A stretch of DNA of 64,000 nt from an uncultured Lachnospiraceae bacterium (lineage in GTDB: Bacteria; Bacillota; Clostridia; Lachnospirales; Lachnospiraceae): the NCBI GenBank assembly GCA_900550235.1, contig URRQ01000007.1, positions 4,364 to 68,363 of the forward strand, in the 5' to 3' direction. Every line of letters starts with the position of its first letter. Within the stretch, counting starts at the first letter, position 1. This document shows, piece after piece, positions 1 to 8,428 of this stretch. Both the position numbers and the translations under genes were made by a program. The notes under the pieces are model-generated. The model was given only the letters and a program-made list of their open reading frames with translations, made no database searches and was not told the origin of the DNA.

Positions 1-2
1 AT

Positions 3-716
3 GATTCCCTATTTCAATACGAATATCCGCCGGATATGGGAGTATATTATCCGGAAGAAATGATAGAACATACATGGATTATCAAGAATGTAGGAAAAAT
101 TGCGTGGGAAGACAGATATTACGAATGTATCACACCGCTCTTTGAATTGGGGGAAGTGAATCGGAAAATCAATATAACGGACATTGTATATCCGGGAGAT
201 ATGATTTCCCCGTCGGTACGTTTTAAAGCGCCGAAAGAACCGGGTGTCTATATTCTGAATTGGAAGATGAAAGACAAATACGGTAATCTTGTGTATTTGG
301 ACAAGCTAGGACTTGGTCTGCATTTTACGGTTCTAGAGGATATAGTACAAAATGATGAGGAAGATATAGGGAAGAACAATTATAAGGTTTTGGAAGAAAT
401 TCCGCCGATTCCTGCGACTGTTGTTGCAGGAAAGCTATATTCTCATGTCTGGTATATCCAAAATACAGGCGAGGAGATATGGAAAGATTATTATCTGGAA
501 TGCATCAATGTGGAAAGCTTTCACTATGCCAAAAGCGAGTTGCGTATGATGTTAAAGGAACGTATTATGCCGGGAGAAAAAATAACGGTGAAAGTTGAAT
601 TTGTAACGCCGCCGGTGGAGGGCGTCTATCGGTTGATATGGAGATTCATGAAAAAAGACGGGATTCCGGCGTTTCCAAAAGGAAGACAACTAGAAGTCTT
701 ATTAAACTTGATATAA
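3..716 (+). CDS. NBR1-like Ig domain protein, 5' end cut by the window
   Basis: The frame is open to the first base of the window, so the true start lies upstream and the first internal ATG (position 36) is not necessarily the start. The visible part contains two similar beta-sandwich units. Each has a conserved 'W.I.N.G...W' core (HTWIIKNVGKIAWED, then HVWYIQNTGEEIWKD) followed by PGD/PGE, 'P..PGVY' or 'P.VEGVY', and a closing W-containing strand. This is the pattern of the NBR1 central (four-tryptophan) Ig-like domain. In bacteria such domains often follow a helix-turn-helix or sit in extracellular proteins; which applies cannot be seen here. No membrane segment or anchor is visible. The family assignment comes from motif recognition, and the function is unknown. 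Confidence 0.6.
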   Translation, partial: DSLFQYEYPPDMGVYYPEEMIEHTWIIKNVGKIAWEDRYYECITPLFELGEVNRKINITDIVYPGDMISPSVRFKAPKEPGVYILNWKMKDKYGNLVYLDKLGLGLHFTVLEDIVQNDEEDIGKNNYKVLEEIPPIPATVVAGKLYSHVWYIQNTGEEIWKDYYLECINVESFHYAKSELRMMLKERIMPGEKITVKVEFVTPPVEGVYRLIWRFMKKDGIPAFPKGRQLEVLLNLI

Positions 717-774
717 CAGACTTTCAAAGTTTGCTATATAGATTTCTGTATAAAATGAAAGGGAGGAGAGTAAC

Positions 775-2759
775 ATGTACAGGAAATTTTTAGGAAGATC
801 AAAGCGCATTGCTGCGATCGTACTTGCAGGCGCAATGGTTTTCAGCAGTATGACTGCGTATGCAAAAGAGCAAGAGCAGGAATCTTCCTTCGTACAGGCT
901 ATCCATCTTCATTTATGATGAGCTACGATGAAGGATATGTAGCCGGTAGTGCAAAACTAGATCCGACGGATGCAGGAAGTATAGAAATGGTATCCGGAAG
1001 TGGAAAAATATATGAAGTAGACCTCCATAAACCGGCAACATTAAAGGTTACGTCCTCAACAGAAGCTGCTTTAGAGGGAGAATACGGTCTGAAATTCGTT
1101 ACAGACGGAAACTCAGAAAATGCCGGTACATTAAGCGGTATGAAAATGCTTGTAAAGACATATGAAGATGAGAATACATTTGCTTGGTTAAAGGAAAGAC
1201 ATGATGCTTATGGAGAGATATTGGCATATGAGACAACAGTAAAGGTTAAGGATACGATACTAGAGGATTCTCCAGATTTTAAAGTGAGTATCGAAGGAGA
1301 TGCACCTAAAATTTATATTCCGATTCCGGAAGACTGGGATAAAGAAAAAATAGGGGTATTCTATGAGTACGAACATACTACTGATGCAAAGACAGCAGAA
1401 GTCAGCGAAGACGGTAAATATGTGATTTTTTCTCCACAAGGATTCGTCGAAGATTTTAACAAGGTTACTTCAAAGGTGGGAATTTTCGAAAAGATTGATC
1501 CGACCGTAGCAAAAGACTGGGAAACAGTAGCCTATAACTACATCGAAACGATGCGATATGTAAATTGGAAGGAGTATGGTAATGTAACCTTCGATCAACG
1601 CTTTTTTGAGGGAACGCCAAAAGCAAATGACGTAGCTTATATGACATATACTATGGAGCGGGAGAAATATGTAGAAAACTACCGAGTTAGTGAAACTTAT
1701 AATTTGGAGATTCCATATGATGTTCTCGTGAAAGACGCAGCAAAATACTATAAGAACATTCCAAATTTGAAAAAAACAAATATGTCGGTGTACTTCTACT
1801 ATGATGCAGAGAAGAACGCATTCATCATCCCGGAAGGCGGTATGGGGGATGCACCCCCGGTTGCTAAAGTAAAAAAAGTGGACGAGCTTGGAAATAAGAC
1901 GTACGCAATCCGCTTTGAATTCAAAGATAATATTATGGATACTTCATATGAATCTAAAGCTACACTTGTTGTAGAAGATAACGGACAGGGTGATTGGAGA
2001 TATATTTCCTTCTTAAAAGGATATCCGGAGATAGTGCCGATCGAACCGGAAAAACCAGAAAAACCGACTGAACCAACACCGGATAAGTCTTCTACCAACA
2101 ATCCAATCGTGAATCCGGATACAGGAAAAGAATTATCACAGACAGTTGTGGACAAAGTAGTAGAAAAAGTGGAGAATGCGAAAAAAGGTTCTGAAGTTGT
2201 TGTGAAAATGCAGGGATCAACCACGGTTCCTTCTGAAGTTCTAAAATCTGTCAAAGGAAAAGACGTGGATGTTGTGCTTGATATGGGAACATATAGCTGG
2301 ACGATCAACGGAAAAGATGTAACAGCAAATAACCTGAAAGATATCAATCTGAAGGTGACAATGAACAGTAACGCTATCCCACAGAGTGCTGTAGAGAAAA
2401 CTGCTAGTGGAGATCAGGTGATTCAGATTTCACTTGCACACGATGGAGCATTTGGATTCCAGGCAGATCTGAAGTTGAATGTAGGAGCAAAATATAAAGG
2501 ATTCTATGCAAAATTGTATTACTACAATAAAGAAGGCAAGTTAGAATATGTACAATCCGATAAGGTAGAAGCCGACGGAACTGTAATCTTTACCTTCAAA
2601 CATGCTTCTGATTATGCGATCATTCTTAGTAAAAAAGATGATGCAGCCAATACATCACCGAAGACAGGAGATACCTCTCCGCTCGCAATCTATGTATTCA
2701 TGATGTTTATAGCAGGCGGATTGGCTGTATTTGTTGGACGCAGAAGATTTTGTAAATAA
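775..2759 (+). pseudogene. Sortase-anchored surface protein, frameshifted after the signal peptide
   Basis: A strong ribosome site (GGGAGGAG, about 761-768) precedes an ATG at 775 that opens a signal peptide with a basic start (MYRKFLGRSKR), a hydrophobic core and an AYA cleavage site. That frame stops at 916-918. The body of the protein (about 614 residues from 915) continues in another frame, open upstream to at least 852, so a 1-nt loss near 885-893 has probably split one gene. The body ends with a sorting signal: SPKTG, a hydrophobic stretch and RRRFCK. A Pro/Glu/Lys-rich linker lies near the middle. No homopolymer marks the break, so a real mutation and a sequencing error are both possible. 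An internal start at 915 would lack any export signal. Confidence 0.7.
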
Positions 2760-2797
2760 GAGTAAAAATATATAATTTTTATAATTCGTCTATAAAA

Positions 2798-2843
2798 ATA
2801 CCGCATGGAAAGTACGATGATGTTCATCGGTTCCATGCGGTAT
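2798..2843. terminator. Bidirectional intrinsic terminator
   Basis: A perfect 13-bp stem (2798-2810 with 2831-2843, core CCGCATGG/CCATGCGG) with A- and T-rich flanks lies between two convergent genes and can serve both. Confidence 0.8.
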
Positions 2844-2952
2844 ATTTATTTCACAAAATACTTAATTTCTTTCTGTGCATTTAGGTACAGACAACCCCGA
2901 AATAATCAAAAGGATATTCAATCGGAATTATGACAGGGGAATCCATTCTGTA

Positions 2953-4101
2953 TTAGAAAAATACATTACCACCGATTACGGTTCCGGAGTGTCCGGTCCA
3001 TGATGCACGGAATTGATAACAATTCTTTACTGCAGCAAGTCGTTTTCCGTTTAATGCATCTTTTGCAACGGTATAACATAGTGGCTTCGCTCCCCGTTGT
3101 AATACTTTATCAAGCTTTCCGGTCCAGGTAGGGGAGAATTGACCGCGTTGATAGATGACTCCGGTAATTGTATTTGGATATTTAGGACTTTCCTTTCGGT
3201 TCATAATAACAGTTGCAACAGCAAGAAGACCATCGTAATTGGTTGAACCTGCCTCACACTCTAAAATTGCTGCAAACAAAGCTAATTCGGTGTTACTGGA
3301 AGGCTTTTGTGGTTTTGAAGGTTTCTCATCAGGTTTCGAAGGTTTATTGGGTTTCGAAGGCTTATTAGGCTTCGAAGGCTTTTCTTCCGGTTTGTCTGAA
3401 GGTTTCTCTGTACTTTCATTCGAATCTGAAGAACCATTTTCATCCATTGAATTTTCGTTTTCTTTTTTTGCCTCTTCGGCAGCTTTTTTTGCCTCTTCAG
3501 CAGCCGCAATCTGTGCTTTGTAATCTTCAATCTTGGTGGAAGTAGAAGTAATCATGGAAATCAGTTGATTGTAGTTTGCAGTCAACTGTTTTTGCTGTTT
3601 TTCCATTTCGCTTTGTTTAGCAAGAAGATCCGCTTCTTTTTGTTTGATTTCTTTGTGAATCGTTTGAAGTTTTTCTAACATTTCACGGTCATATTGGCTG
3701 ACGGTGGAGAAGAATTCTGCACGATTCAAAAGGTCAGTCATAGATTTTGATTCTAGAAGAGAGGTGAAGAAATTTCCGGAACTCGCTTCATACATATATT
3801 GAATCCGCTTTTTCATCATCTCGTATTGTCCAATTTCCCTTGCCTTGGCAAGGTCAAGTTCATTTCGTGTTTTATCTATTTCTTTTACTAAATTGGTAAG
3901 TGCTTTTGCTTTGGAAGAAAGCTCATTACCCAGTTTGGCTTTATTCTGATTCATCTCAGATAAATCATTTTCCAAATCTTTTTGCTTTTTTCTTAAATCT
4001 TCTGCATGAGTTTCGAATGTAAATTGCGTAGAAAAGCAGAGGGTAAGAGCCAAAATAAAGGATAAAACCCTAATTCTCTTTCGCTTTGGTATCGTATTCA
4101 T
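2953..4101 (-). CDS. Cell wall hydrolase: coiled coil, linker and SleB/CwlJ domain
   Basis: The 382-residue product begins with a signal peptide (basic MNTIPKRKRIR, hydrophobic core, THA cleavage site). A long heptad-rich coiled coil of about 170 residues follows, like the N-terminal region of PcsB/CwlO proteins. Next comes an acidic Ser/Asn-rich stretch and a Pro/Lys linker of repeated KPSKPNKP units. The last 110 residues match the SleB/CwlJ 'Hydrolase_2' fold: an early catalytic-type Glu in LECEAGS, AVATVIMNR, and the GQFSPTWTGK region. The protein probably acts outside the membrane on peptidoglycan. SleB enzymes are lytic transglycosylases, here fused to a division-hydrolase-type coiled coil rather than the usual peptidoglycan-binding domain. 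A role in vegetative growth or sporulation cannot be decided from sequence. Confidence 0.8.
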   Translation of the reverse strand: MNTIPKRKRIRVLSFILALTLCFSTQFTFETHAEDLRKKQKDLENDLSEMNQNKAKLGNELSSKAKALTNLVKEIDKTRNELDLAKAREIGQYEMMKKRIQYMYEASSGNFFTSLLESKSMTDLLNRAEFFSTVSQYDREMLEKLQTIHKEIKQKEADLLAKQSEMEKQQKQLTANYNQLISMITSTSTKIEDYKAQIAAAEEAKKAAEEAKKENENSMDENGSSDSNESTEKPSDKPEEKPSKPNKPSKPNKPSKPDEKPSKPQKPSSNTELALFAAILECEAGSTNYDGLLAVATVIMNRKESPKYPNTITGVIYQRGQFSPTWTGKLDKVLQRGAKPLCYTVAKDALNGKRLAAVKNCYQFRASWTGHSGTVIGGNVFF

Positions 4102-4139
4102 GGCATTTCCTTTCTTTATTTAAAAAGTTTAGTCTATAT

Positions 4140-4168
4140 ATTATACAACAAATTGAAATTTTTTGCAA
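4140..4168 (-). promoter_or_regulatory. Sigma-A promoter for the wall hydrolase
   Basis: Read on the minus strand, TTGCAA (4163-4168) and TATAAT (4140-4145) are separated by 17 bp, about 40 bases upstream of the gene. Confidence 0.65.
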
Positions 4169-4181
4169 ATTTTGATATGAT
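4153..4181 (+). promoter_or_regulatory. Sigma-A promoter for the HAD phosphatase
   Basis: TTGAAA (4153-4158), a 17-bp spacer and TATGAT (4176-4181). It overlaps the divergent minus-strand promoter, so the two genes may compete for polymerase. Confidence 0.6.
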
Positions 4182-4228
4182 AGGTAGGAATGAGGTAGTT
4201 TTAAGAACAAAGGAGCATAATAGGAAGA

Positions 4229-5062
4229 ATGAAGAAAAGGAAGATAAAAATGATCGGACTTGATTGTGACGGCACTTTATTGAATGATCAAAAGGAGCTT
4301 ACGCCATATAGTAGAGAGGTACTTCTAAAGGCGATAGAGCAGGGAATCGTTGTACTTGCAGCTACAGGACGTCCGGTGACCGGAATTCCGAAAGAAGTAC
4401 GTGAGCTTCCAGGAATCCGATACGCGCTTACAGCGAATGGTGCAAGAATCGTAGATTTGAAGGAAAATAAAGTGATTTATGAGTCGACCATGCCGCTTGA
4501 GACAGCAATACGCATATTAGATGTATTTGCTCAATATGATACATATAAAGAAGCGTTTATTGGAGAAACAGGATATACAAATGCTCGAGATCTTGCCCAT
4601 GCGGAAGAATATGGATTGATTACCAGTATGATAAAGTATTTAAGAGAATCGCGAGTGCCGGTGCCGAATGTACGGGAAAAGCTGCAACAGGTGAACCAAC
4701 AGGTTGATAAAGTACAGGCATTGTTTAAAAACAGAGAAGAAAAAGAGCAGGCTTTTCTTGAAATTAAACAGATTCCGGGAACAGAGCCGACTGGCGCTTT
4801 GGAGAATAATATTGAAGTCAATGCATCGGGCGTGAATAAGGGATTGGGACTTCTAAAGCTTGGTGAGCTGCTTGGGATTGAAAGAGATGAAATCATGGCA
4901 TGCGGTGATGGAATGAATGATCTTGAGATGCTGAAAGAGGTTGGTTTTGGTGTTGCTATGGAGAATGCGGTACAGCCGGTAAAAGATGCAGCAGATTATA
5001 TTACGGATTCTAATGAGAATGACGGTGTGGCAAAGGCAATTGAAAAGTTTGCTTTAATTTAA
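4229..5062 (+). CDS. Cof-type HAD-IIB phosphatase
   Basis: The 277-residue product carries the HAD motifs: motif I LDCDGTLL with the nucleophile and acid/base Asp pair, motif II in AATGRP, and motif IV GDGMNDLEML near residue 230. Between motifs II and III lies a type IIB cap. Members dephosphorylate small phosphorylated metabolites such as sugar phosphates, pyridoxal phosphate or FMN in the cytoplasm; the substrate cannot be read from sequence. The ATG at 4229 fits the family N-terminus. A second in-frame ATG at 4250 has a slightly better spaced AAGGAAG, so the start may be seven codons later. The gene is followed 26 bases later by uppP, probably on the same transcript. Confidence 0.85.
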   Translation: MKKRKIKMIGLDCDGTLLNDQKELTPYSREVLLKAIEQGIVVLAATGRPVTGIPKEVRELPGIRYALTANGARIVDLKENKVIYESTMPLETAIRILDVFAQYDTYKEAFIGETGYTNARDLAHAEEYGLITSMIKYLRESRVPVPNVREKLQQVNQQVDKVQALFKNREEKEQAFLEIKQIPGTEPTGALENNIEVNASGVNKGLGLLKLGELLGIERDEIMACGDGMNDLEMLKEVGFGVAMENAVQPVKDAADYITDSNENDGVAKAIEKFALI

Positions 5063-5088
5063 AATATGGAAAGAAAGAGGAATATAGT

Positions 5089-5925
5089 ATGGAAGCTTTT
5101 GTAGAAATATTAAAAACACTTCTGCTTGGAATTGTAGAAGGTATAACAGAATGGCTGCCAATCAGTAGTACAGGACATTTGATTCTTGTAAATCAGATTG
5201 TCCAACTGAATGTAAGCGAGCAGTTTATGGATATGTTTAATGTTGTGATTCAGCTTGGTGCAATTTTGGCGGTTGTTGTTCTTTATTTTAATAAGTTGAA
5301 TCCATTTGCACCGTCAAAGACAGAAAAACAGAAAGTGCATACATGGCAACTTTGGTTTCGTGTTGTCGTTGCATGCTTACCGGCAGCCATTATCGGGATT
5401 CCACTGGATGATTGGATGGAAGAACATTTACACAATTCCATTGTAGTTGCTGCGATGTTGATTATTTACGGTATTTTGTTTATCGTTGTGGAAAATATGA
5501 ATAAAACAAGAAGACCAACGATTACTTCATTTTCTCAGATGTCATATAAACATGCATTGATCGTTGGTGGCTGGCAGGTTCTTTCTTTGATTCCGGGAAC
5601 TTCCCGTTCCGGTGCAACGATTGTCGGCGCTCTTTTGATGGGAACGTCCCGACATATTGCGGCAGAATTTACATTCTTCTTAGCGATTCCTGTTATGTTT
5701 GGGGCAAGCGCTCTTAAGATTGTAAAATTTATGATAGAAGGGGTTGGTATTACTGGACTGGAAGTGGCGATCCTGATCGTTGGATGTTTGACAGCATTTA
5801 TTGTGTCAATTCTTGCGATTAAATTCTTGATGGGATACATTAAGAAAAATGACTTTAAAGTATTTGGTGTGTACAGAATCATACTTGGAATTGTTGTCTT
5901 GATCTCATTTTTTATGATGAAATAG
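5089..5925 (+). CDS. uppP: Undecaprenyl-diphosphatase
   Basis: This 278-residue multispanning membrane protein matches UppP/BacA. The first signature is GIVEGITEWLPISSTGHLIL (residues about 13-32), containing the conserved Glu pair and the STGH box. The second is PGTSRSGATI near residue 170. UppP removes a phosphate from undecaprenyl diphosphate so that the lipid carrier for peptidoglycan and other wall polymers can be reused; high levels confer bacitracin tolerance. The length is normal for the family. It is preceded by GAAAGAGG and followed directly by a stem-loop terminator. Confidence 0.95.
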   Translation: MEAFVEILKTLLLGIVEGITEWLPISSTGHLILVNQIVQLNVSEQFMDMFNVVIQLGAILAVVVLYFNKLNPFAPSKTEKQKVHTWQLWFRVVVACLPAAIIGIPLDDWMEEHLHNSIVVAAMLIIYGILFIVVENMNKTRRPTITSFSQMSYKHALIVGGWQVLSLIPGTSRSGATIVGALLMGTSRHIAAEFTFFLAIPVMFGASALKIVKFMIEGVGITGLEVAILIVGCLTAFIVSILAIKFLMGYIKKNDFKVFGVYRIILGIVVLISFFMMK

Positions 5926-5942
5926 TCAAAATATGCAAAAAG

Positions 5943-5986
5943 AGTGGTTATTTATGCAATGAAATGTGTAAATAACCACTTGATTT
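5943..5986 (+). terminator. Intrinsic terminator after uppP
   Basis: A 12-bp perfect stem (5943-5954 with 5969-5980, AGTGGTTATTTA/TAAATAACCACT) is followed by a T-rich tract. Its 3' arm abuts the -35 box of the next promoter. Confidence 0.7.
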
Positions 5987-6007
5987 TTTATGGTAAAGTG
6001 GTATAAT
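5980..6007 (+). promoter_or_regulatory. Sigma-A promoter of the amino-acid ABC transporter
   Basis: TTGATT (5980-5985), a 16-bp spacer and a perfect TATAAT (6002-6007). The -10 box is flanked by the inverted arms AGTGG (5997-6001) and CCACT (6010-6014). Confidence 0.7.
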
Positions 6008-6018
6008 AGCCACTATGA

Positions 6019-6057
6019 GATAGATAATTATTCATTTGACGTGAATTTTTATGCAAT
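6019..6057 (+). promoter_or_regulatory. Probable ArgR/AhrC operator: two ARG boxes 3 bp apart
   Basis: Two 18-bp sites lie just downstream of the -10 box. The second has the core TGAATTTTTATGCA (6042-6055), one mismatch from TGAATWWWWATTCA. The first, TAGATAATTATTCA (6021-6034), has two mismatches. The cores are offset by 21 bp, which leaves 3 bp between 18-bp boxes, the arrangement known for ArgR hexamer operators. The position fits repression by roadblock or promoter occlusion. No argR gene lies in the window, so this is an inference from sequence and spacing. Confidence 0.55.
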
Positions 6058-6078
6058 AGAAAACAGGAGGATGAGATT

Positions 6079-6849
6079 ATGAAGATGAAAAAAGTGATAA
6101 GTTTAGTGTTAGTAGGAGCGATGGCATTGTCATTTGCAGCATGTGGAAGCAAAAAAAATGAGGGAAATAAGGATGAAGGCTCAGATAAACTGATTGTGAG
6201 TACAGAAGCTGGTTTTGCACCATATGAATATATGAAAGGCGATGAAGTAGTAGGAATCGACATGGATATTGCCAAAGCAATTGCAGACGAAATGGGAAAA
6301 GAATTAGAAATCAAGAACATGGATTTTGATGGCGCGCTTTTAGCAGTACAGCAGGGAAAAGCTGATTTCGTAGCAGCCGGCGTTTCAGTAAACCCTGAAC
6401 GTGAAGAAGTAATGGACTTTTCACATGATTATGTAAATTCAACAGAGGTTGTTGTTGTGAACAAAGAAGCTCCGGCAGTTAGTTCTGTGGAAGATTTGAA
6501 TGGAAAAGTAATCGCAGTACAGCAAGGAAATATTGCAGATATCTGGGTATCAAATACAGAGAACTGTGAAGCAAAAGAAGTAAAACGTTACACAAAATTT
6601 GCACAGGCTGCAGAAGATTTAAAGAACAAGAAAGTAGATTGTATCGTAATGGATCAGTTCCCGGCAGAAGAGCTTGTAGCGGCTAATCCGGAATTGGAAG
6701 TGTTAGAGGGAACATTATTTGAAGATAAGTATGCAATCGGAGTGAAAAAAGGAAACAAAGAATTATTAGAGAAAATCAATACTGTAATTGATAAGCTGAT
6801 TGAAGAAGGTAAGATCGAAGAATTCACAGCAAATCACGTACAGAAGTAA
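6079..6849 (+). CDS. Amino-acid ABC transporter substrate-binding lipoprotein
   Basis: The 256-residue product starts with a lipoprotein signal (MKMKKVISLVLVGA, lipobox FAAC at the cleavage site), so it is anchored outside the membrane. The mature part is a family 3 extracellular solute-binding protein: the opening 'GFAPYEYMKGDEVVGIDMDIAKAI' block (partly quoted), DFVAAGVSVNPER, and the late 'DKYAIGVKKGN' segment. It captures a polar or basic amino acid and delivers it to the downstream permease. AGGAGG lies at a good distance from ATG 6079. It is the first gene of a three-gene operon, and the two ARG boxes upstream suggest arginine or a related basic amino acid. Confidence 0.9.
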   Translation: MKMKKVISLVLVGAMALSFAACGSKKNEGNKDEGSDKLIVSTEAGFAPYEYMKGDEVVGIDMDIAKAIADEMGKELEIKNMDFDGALLAVQQGKADFVAAGVSVNPEREEVMDFSHDYVNSTEVVVVNKEAPAVSSVEDLNGKVIAVQQGNIADIWVSNTENCEAKEVKRYTKFAQAAEDLKNKKVDCIVMDQFPAEELVAANPELEVLEGTLFEDKYAIGVKKGNKELLEKINTVIDKLIEEGKIEEFTANHVQK

Positions 6850-6869
6850 AAATGAAAGGATAACATATC

Positions 6870-7589
6870 ATGCAAGGAATTCTTTTGACAGGATTTTTCC
6901 AAGATCTAGTCACAAAATTTGATCGAGCTTTTTTAAGAGAGCAGAGATATTTGGCTTATTTGGATGGCTTGAAAGTTACTCTTATCATTTCCATTTTGGC
7001 GGTACTTTTAGGTATCGCCATTGGTTTGGTAGTGGCAGTAGCAAAGGTCGCGTCCTCAAGAAATAAGAAACTGTGGTTGTTGAACAAGCTATGTAATATT
7101 TACTTAACAGTAATTCGAGGAACACCGGTTATGGTACAGCTTCTTATTATATCAAACTGGATTTTCACATCCAGGGACAGTAGTGAGATTATGATCGGAG
7201 CTATTGCGTTCGGAATTAACTCCGGAGCTTATGTAGCAGAGATCATCCGTGCCGGAATCGAGTCTATCGATAAAGGACAGATGGAAGCGGGGCGTTCCCT
7301 TGGATTTAACTACATACAGACAATGCGTTTTATTATTGTACCGCAGGCGATTAAAAATATTCTGCCGGCTCTTGGTAATGAATTGATCGTTCTCATCAAG
7401 GAGACGTCCGTTGTAGGTGCAATCGCGGCAACAGACCTTACAAAAGCGGCACAGTATATCGGCAGCAGAACTTTTGACGTATTAACACCGTTGTTTATTG
7501 CTGCAGCATGTTATCTTGCAATGACGCTTGGAATTACCAAAGTGATTGAGTTTTTCGAAAGGAGGATGGACCAAGGTGATCGTCACTAA
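6870..7589 (+). CDS. Amino-acid ABC transporter permease
   Basis: The 239-residue membrane protein belongs to the HisM/GlnP family. It has the typical opening LKVTLIISILAVLLGI, the RGTPVMVQL motif, and the coupling (EAA) loop E.GRSLGFNYIQTMRFIIVPQA that docks on the ATPase. About five membrane helices are visible. It presumably forms a homodimeric channel. It starts 20 bases after the binding-protein gene, and its last 14 bases overlap the start of the ATPase gene, which indicates coupled translation. Confidence 0.9.
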   Translation: MQGILLTGFFQDLVTKFDRAFLREQRYLAYLDGLKVTLIISILAVLLGIAIGLVVAVAKVASSRNKKLWLLNKLCNIYLTVIRGTPVMVQLLIISNWIFTSRDSSEIMIGAIAFGINSGAYVAEIIRAGIESIDKGQMEAGRSLGFNYIQTMRFIIVPQAIKNILPALGNELIVLIKETSVVGAIAATDLTKAAQYIGSRTFDVLTPLFIAAACYLAMTLGITKVIEFFERRMDQGDRH

Positions 7590-8298
7590 GAATTTAAAAA
7601 AGTCCTTCAACGGTAATGATGTGTTGAAAGGAATCGATGAGCATATTGAAAAAGGAGAGAAGGTCGTAATCATAGGACCATCCGGATCGGGGAAATCCAC
7701 ATTTCTCCGTTGCCTAAATCTGTTAGAAGAACCAACAGAAGGTGAAATCTGGTTTGAAGGCAATAATATAACTGATAAAAAAACAGATATTAATAAACTT
7801 CGTCAAAAGATGGGAATGGTTTTTCAACAATTCAACCTCTTCCCTCATATGACGGTAAAAGAAAACATTACTCTGGCACCAGTACAACTTGGTATCATGT
7901 CCAAAGAAGAGGCGAACGAAAAAGCAATGCAATTGTTAAAGCGAGTTGGTCTTCCGGAAAAAGCGGACCAATATCCAAAGCAATTATCCGGCGGACAAAA
8001 GCAACGTATTGCAATTGCAAGAGCGCTTGCGATGAATCCGGATGTGATGTTATTTGATGAGCCCACATCGGCGCTTGACCCGGAGATGGTAGGCGAGGTA
8101 CTGCAGTTGATGAAAGAACTTGCAGACGAAGGAATGACAATGGTGGTAGTTACTCACGAGATGGGATTTGCCAAAGAGGTAGCAACAAGAGTGTTGTTTA
8201 TCGATGAGGGAATTGTAAAAGAGCAGAATAATCCGAAAGATTTCTTTGAAAATCCACAGGATCCGAGATTGAAGGATTTCTTGTCAAAAGTGCTGTAG
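7576..8298 (+). CDS. Amino-acid ABC transporter ATP-binding protein
   Basis: The product has all ABC ATPase motifs: Walker A GPSGSGKST, Q-loop VFQQFNLFPH, signature LSGGQKQR, Walker B VMLFDEPTSALDPE and switch His in VVTHEM. This is the GlnQ/ArtP type that powers polar amino-acid uptake. I chose the GTG at 7576 (protein MIVTKNLKKSF, 240 residues) because the family starts just before the first strand and GGAGG lies at 7561-7565. The upstream in-frame ATG at 7546 would add ten residues translated from permease sequence and has no ribosome site. Confidence 0.9.
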   Translation: MIVTKNLKKSFNGNDVLKGIDEHIEKGEKVVIIGPSGSGKSTFLRCLNLLEEPTEGEIWFEGNNITDKKTDINKLRQKMGMVFQQFNLFPHMTVKENITLAPVQLGIMSKEEANEKAMQLLKRVGLPEKADQYPKQLSGGQKQRIAIARALAMNPDVMLFDEPTSALDPEMVGEVLQLMKELADEGMTMVVVTHEMGFAKEVATRVLFIDEGIVKEQNNPKDFFENPQDPRLKDFLSKVL

Positions 8299-8363
8299 GA
8301 AAAGAGAATAAAATGTGAGTCTGTGAAAACATTGTGTACTTCCTAAATATTTGATAAACTCTG

Positions 8364-8392
8364 TTGACTTTATTTTTCATAAGTTCTATAGT
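8364..8392 (+). promoter_or_regulatory. Sigma-A promoter for the zinc-ribbon membrane protein
   Basis: TTGACT (8364-8369), 17 bp, TATAGT (8387-8392). A small inverted repeat, GCATA-CGAAA-TATGC (8398-8412), falls in the leader just before the ribosome site. Confidence 0.7.
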
Positions 8393-8428
8393 TTGTAGCA
8401 TACGAAATATGCGAAGTGAGGAATGATT

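Noticed and set aside
3305..3400. Short regular repeats that could suggest a CRISPR-like or intergenic repeat array
   Set aside because: They are in frame and encode the KPSKPNKP linker of the wall hydrolase; no spacers occur.
4531..4896. Minus-strand open frame of 121 codons inside the HAD gene
   Set aside because: It is a shadow of the conserved plus-strand gene, is Ser/Pro-rich and has no ribosome site.
5943..6014. Riboswitch or T-box upstream of the amino-acid transporter
   Set aside because: The hairpin precedes the promoter and is explained as the uppP terminator; no specifier or T-box sequence is present.
7546..7575. ATG 7546 as start of the ABC transporter ATPase
   Set aside because: It lacks a ribosome site and adds residues unlike the family; GTG 7576 follows GGAGG.
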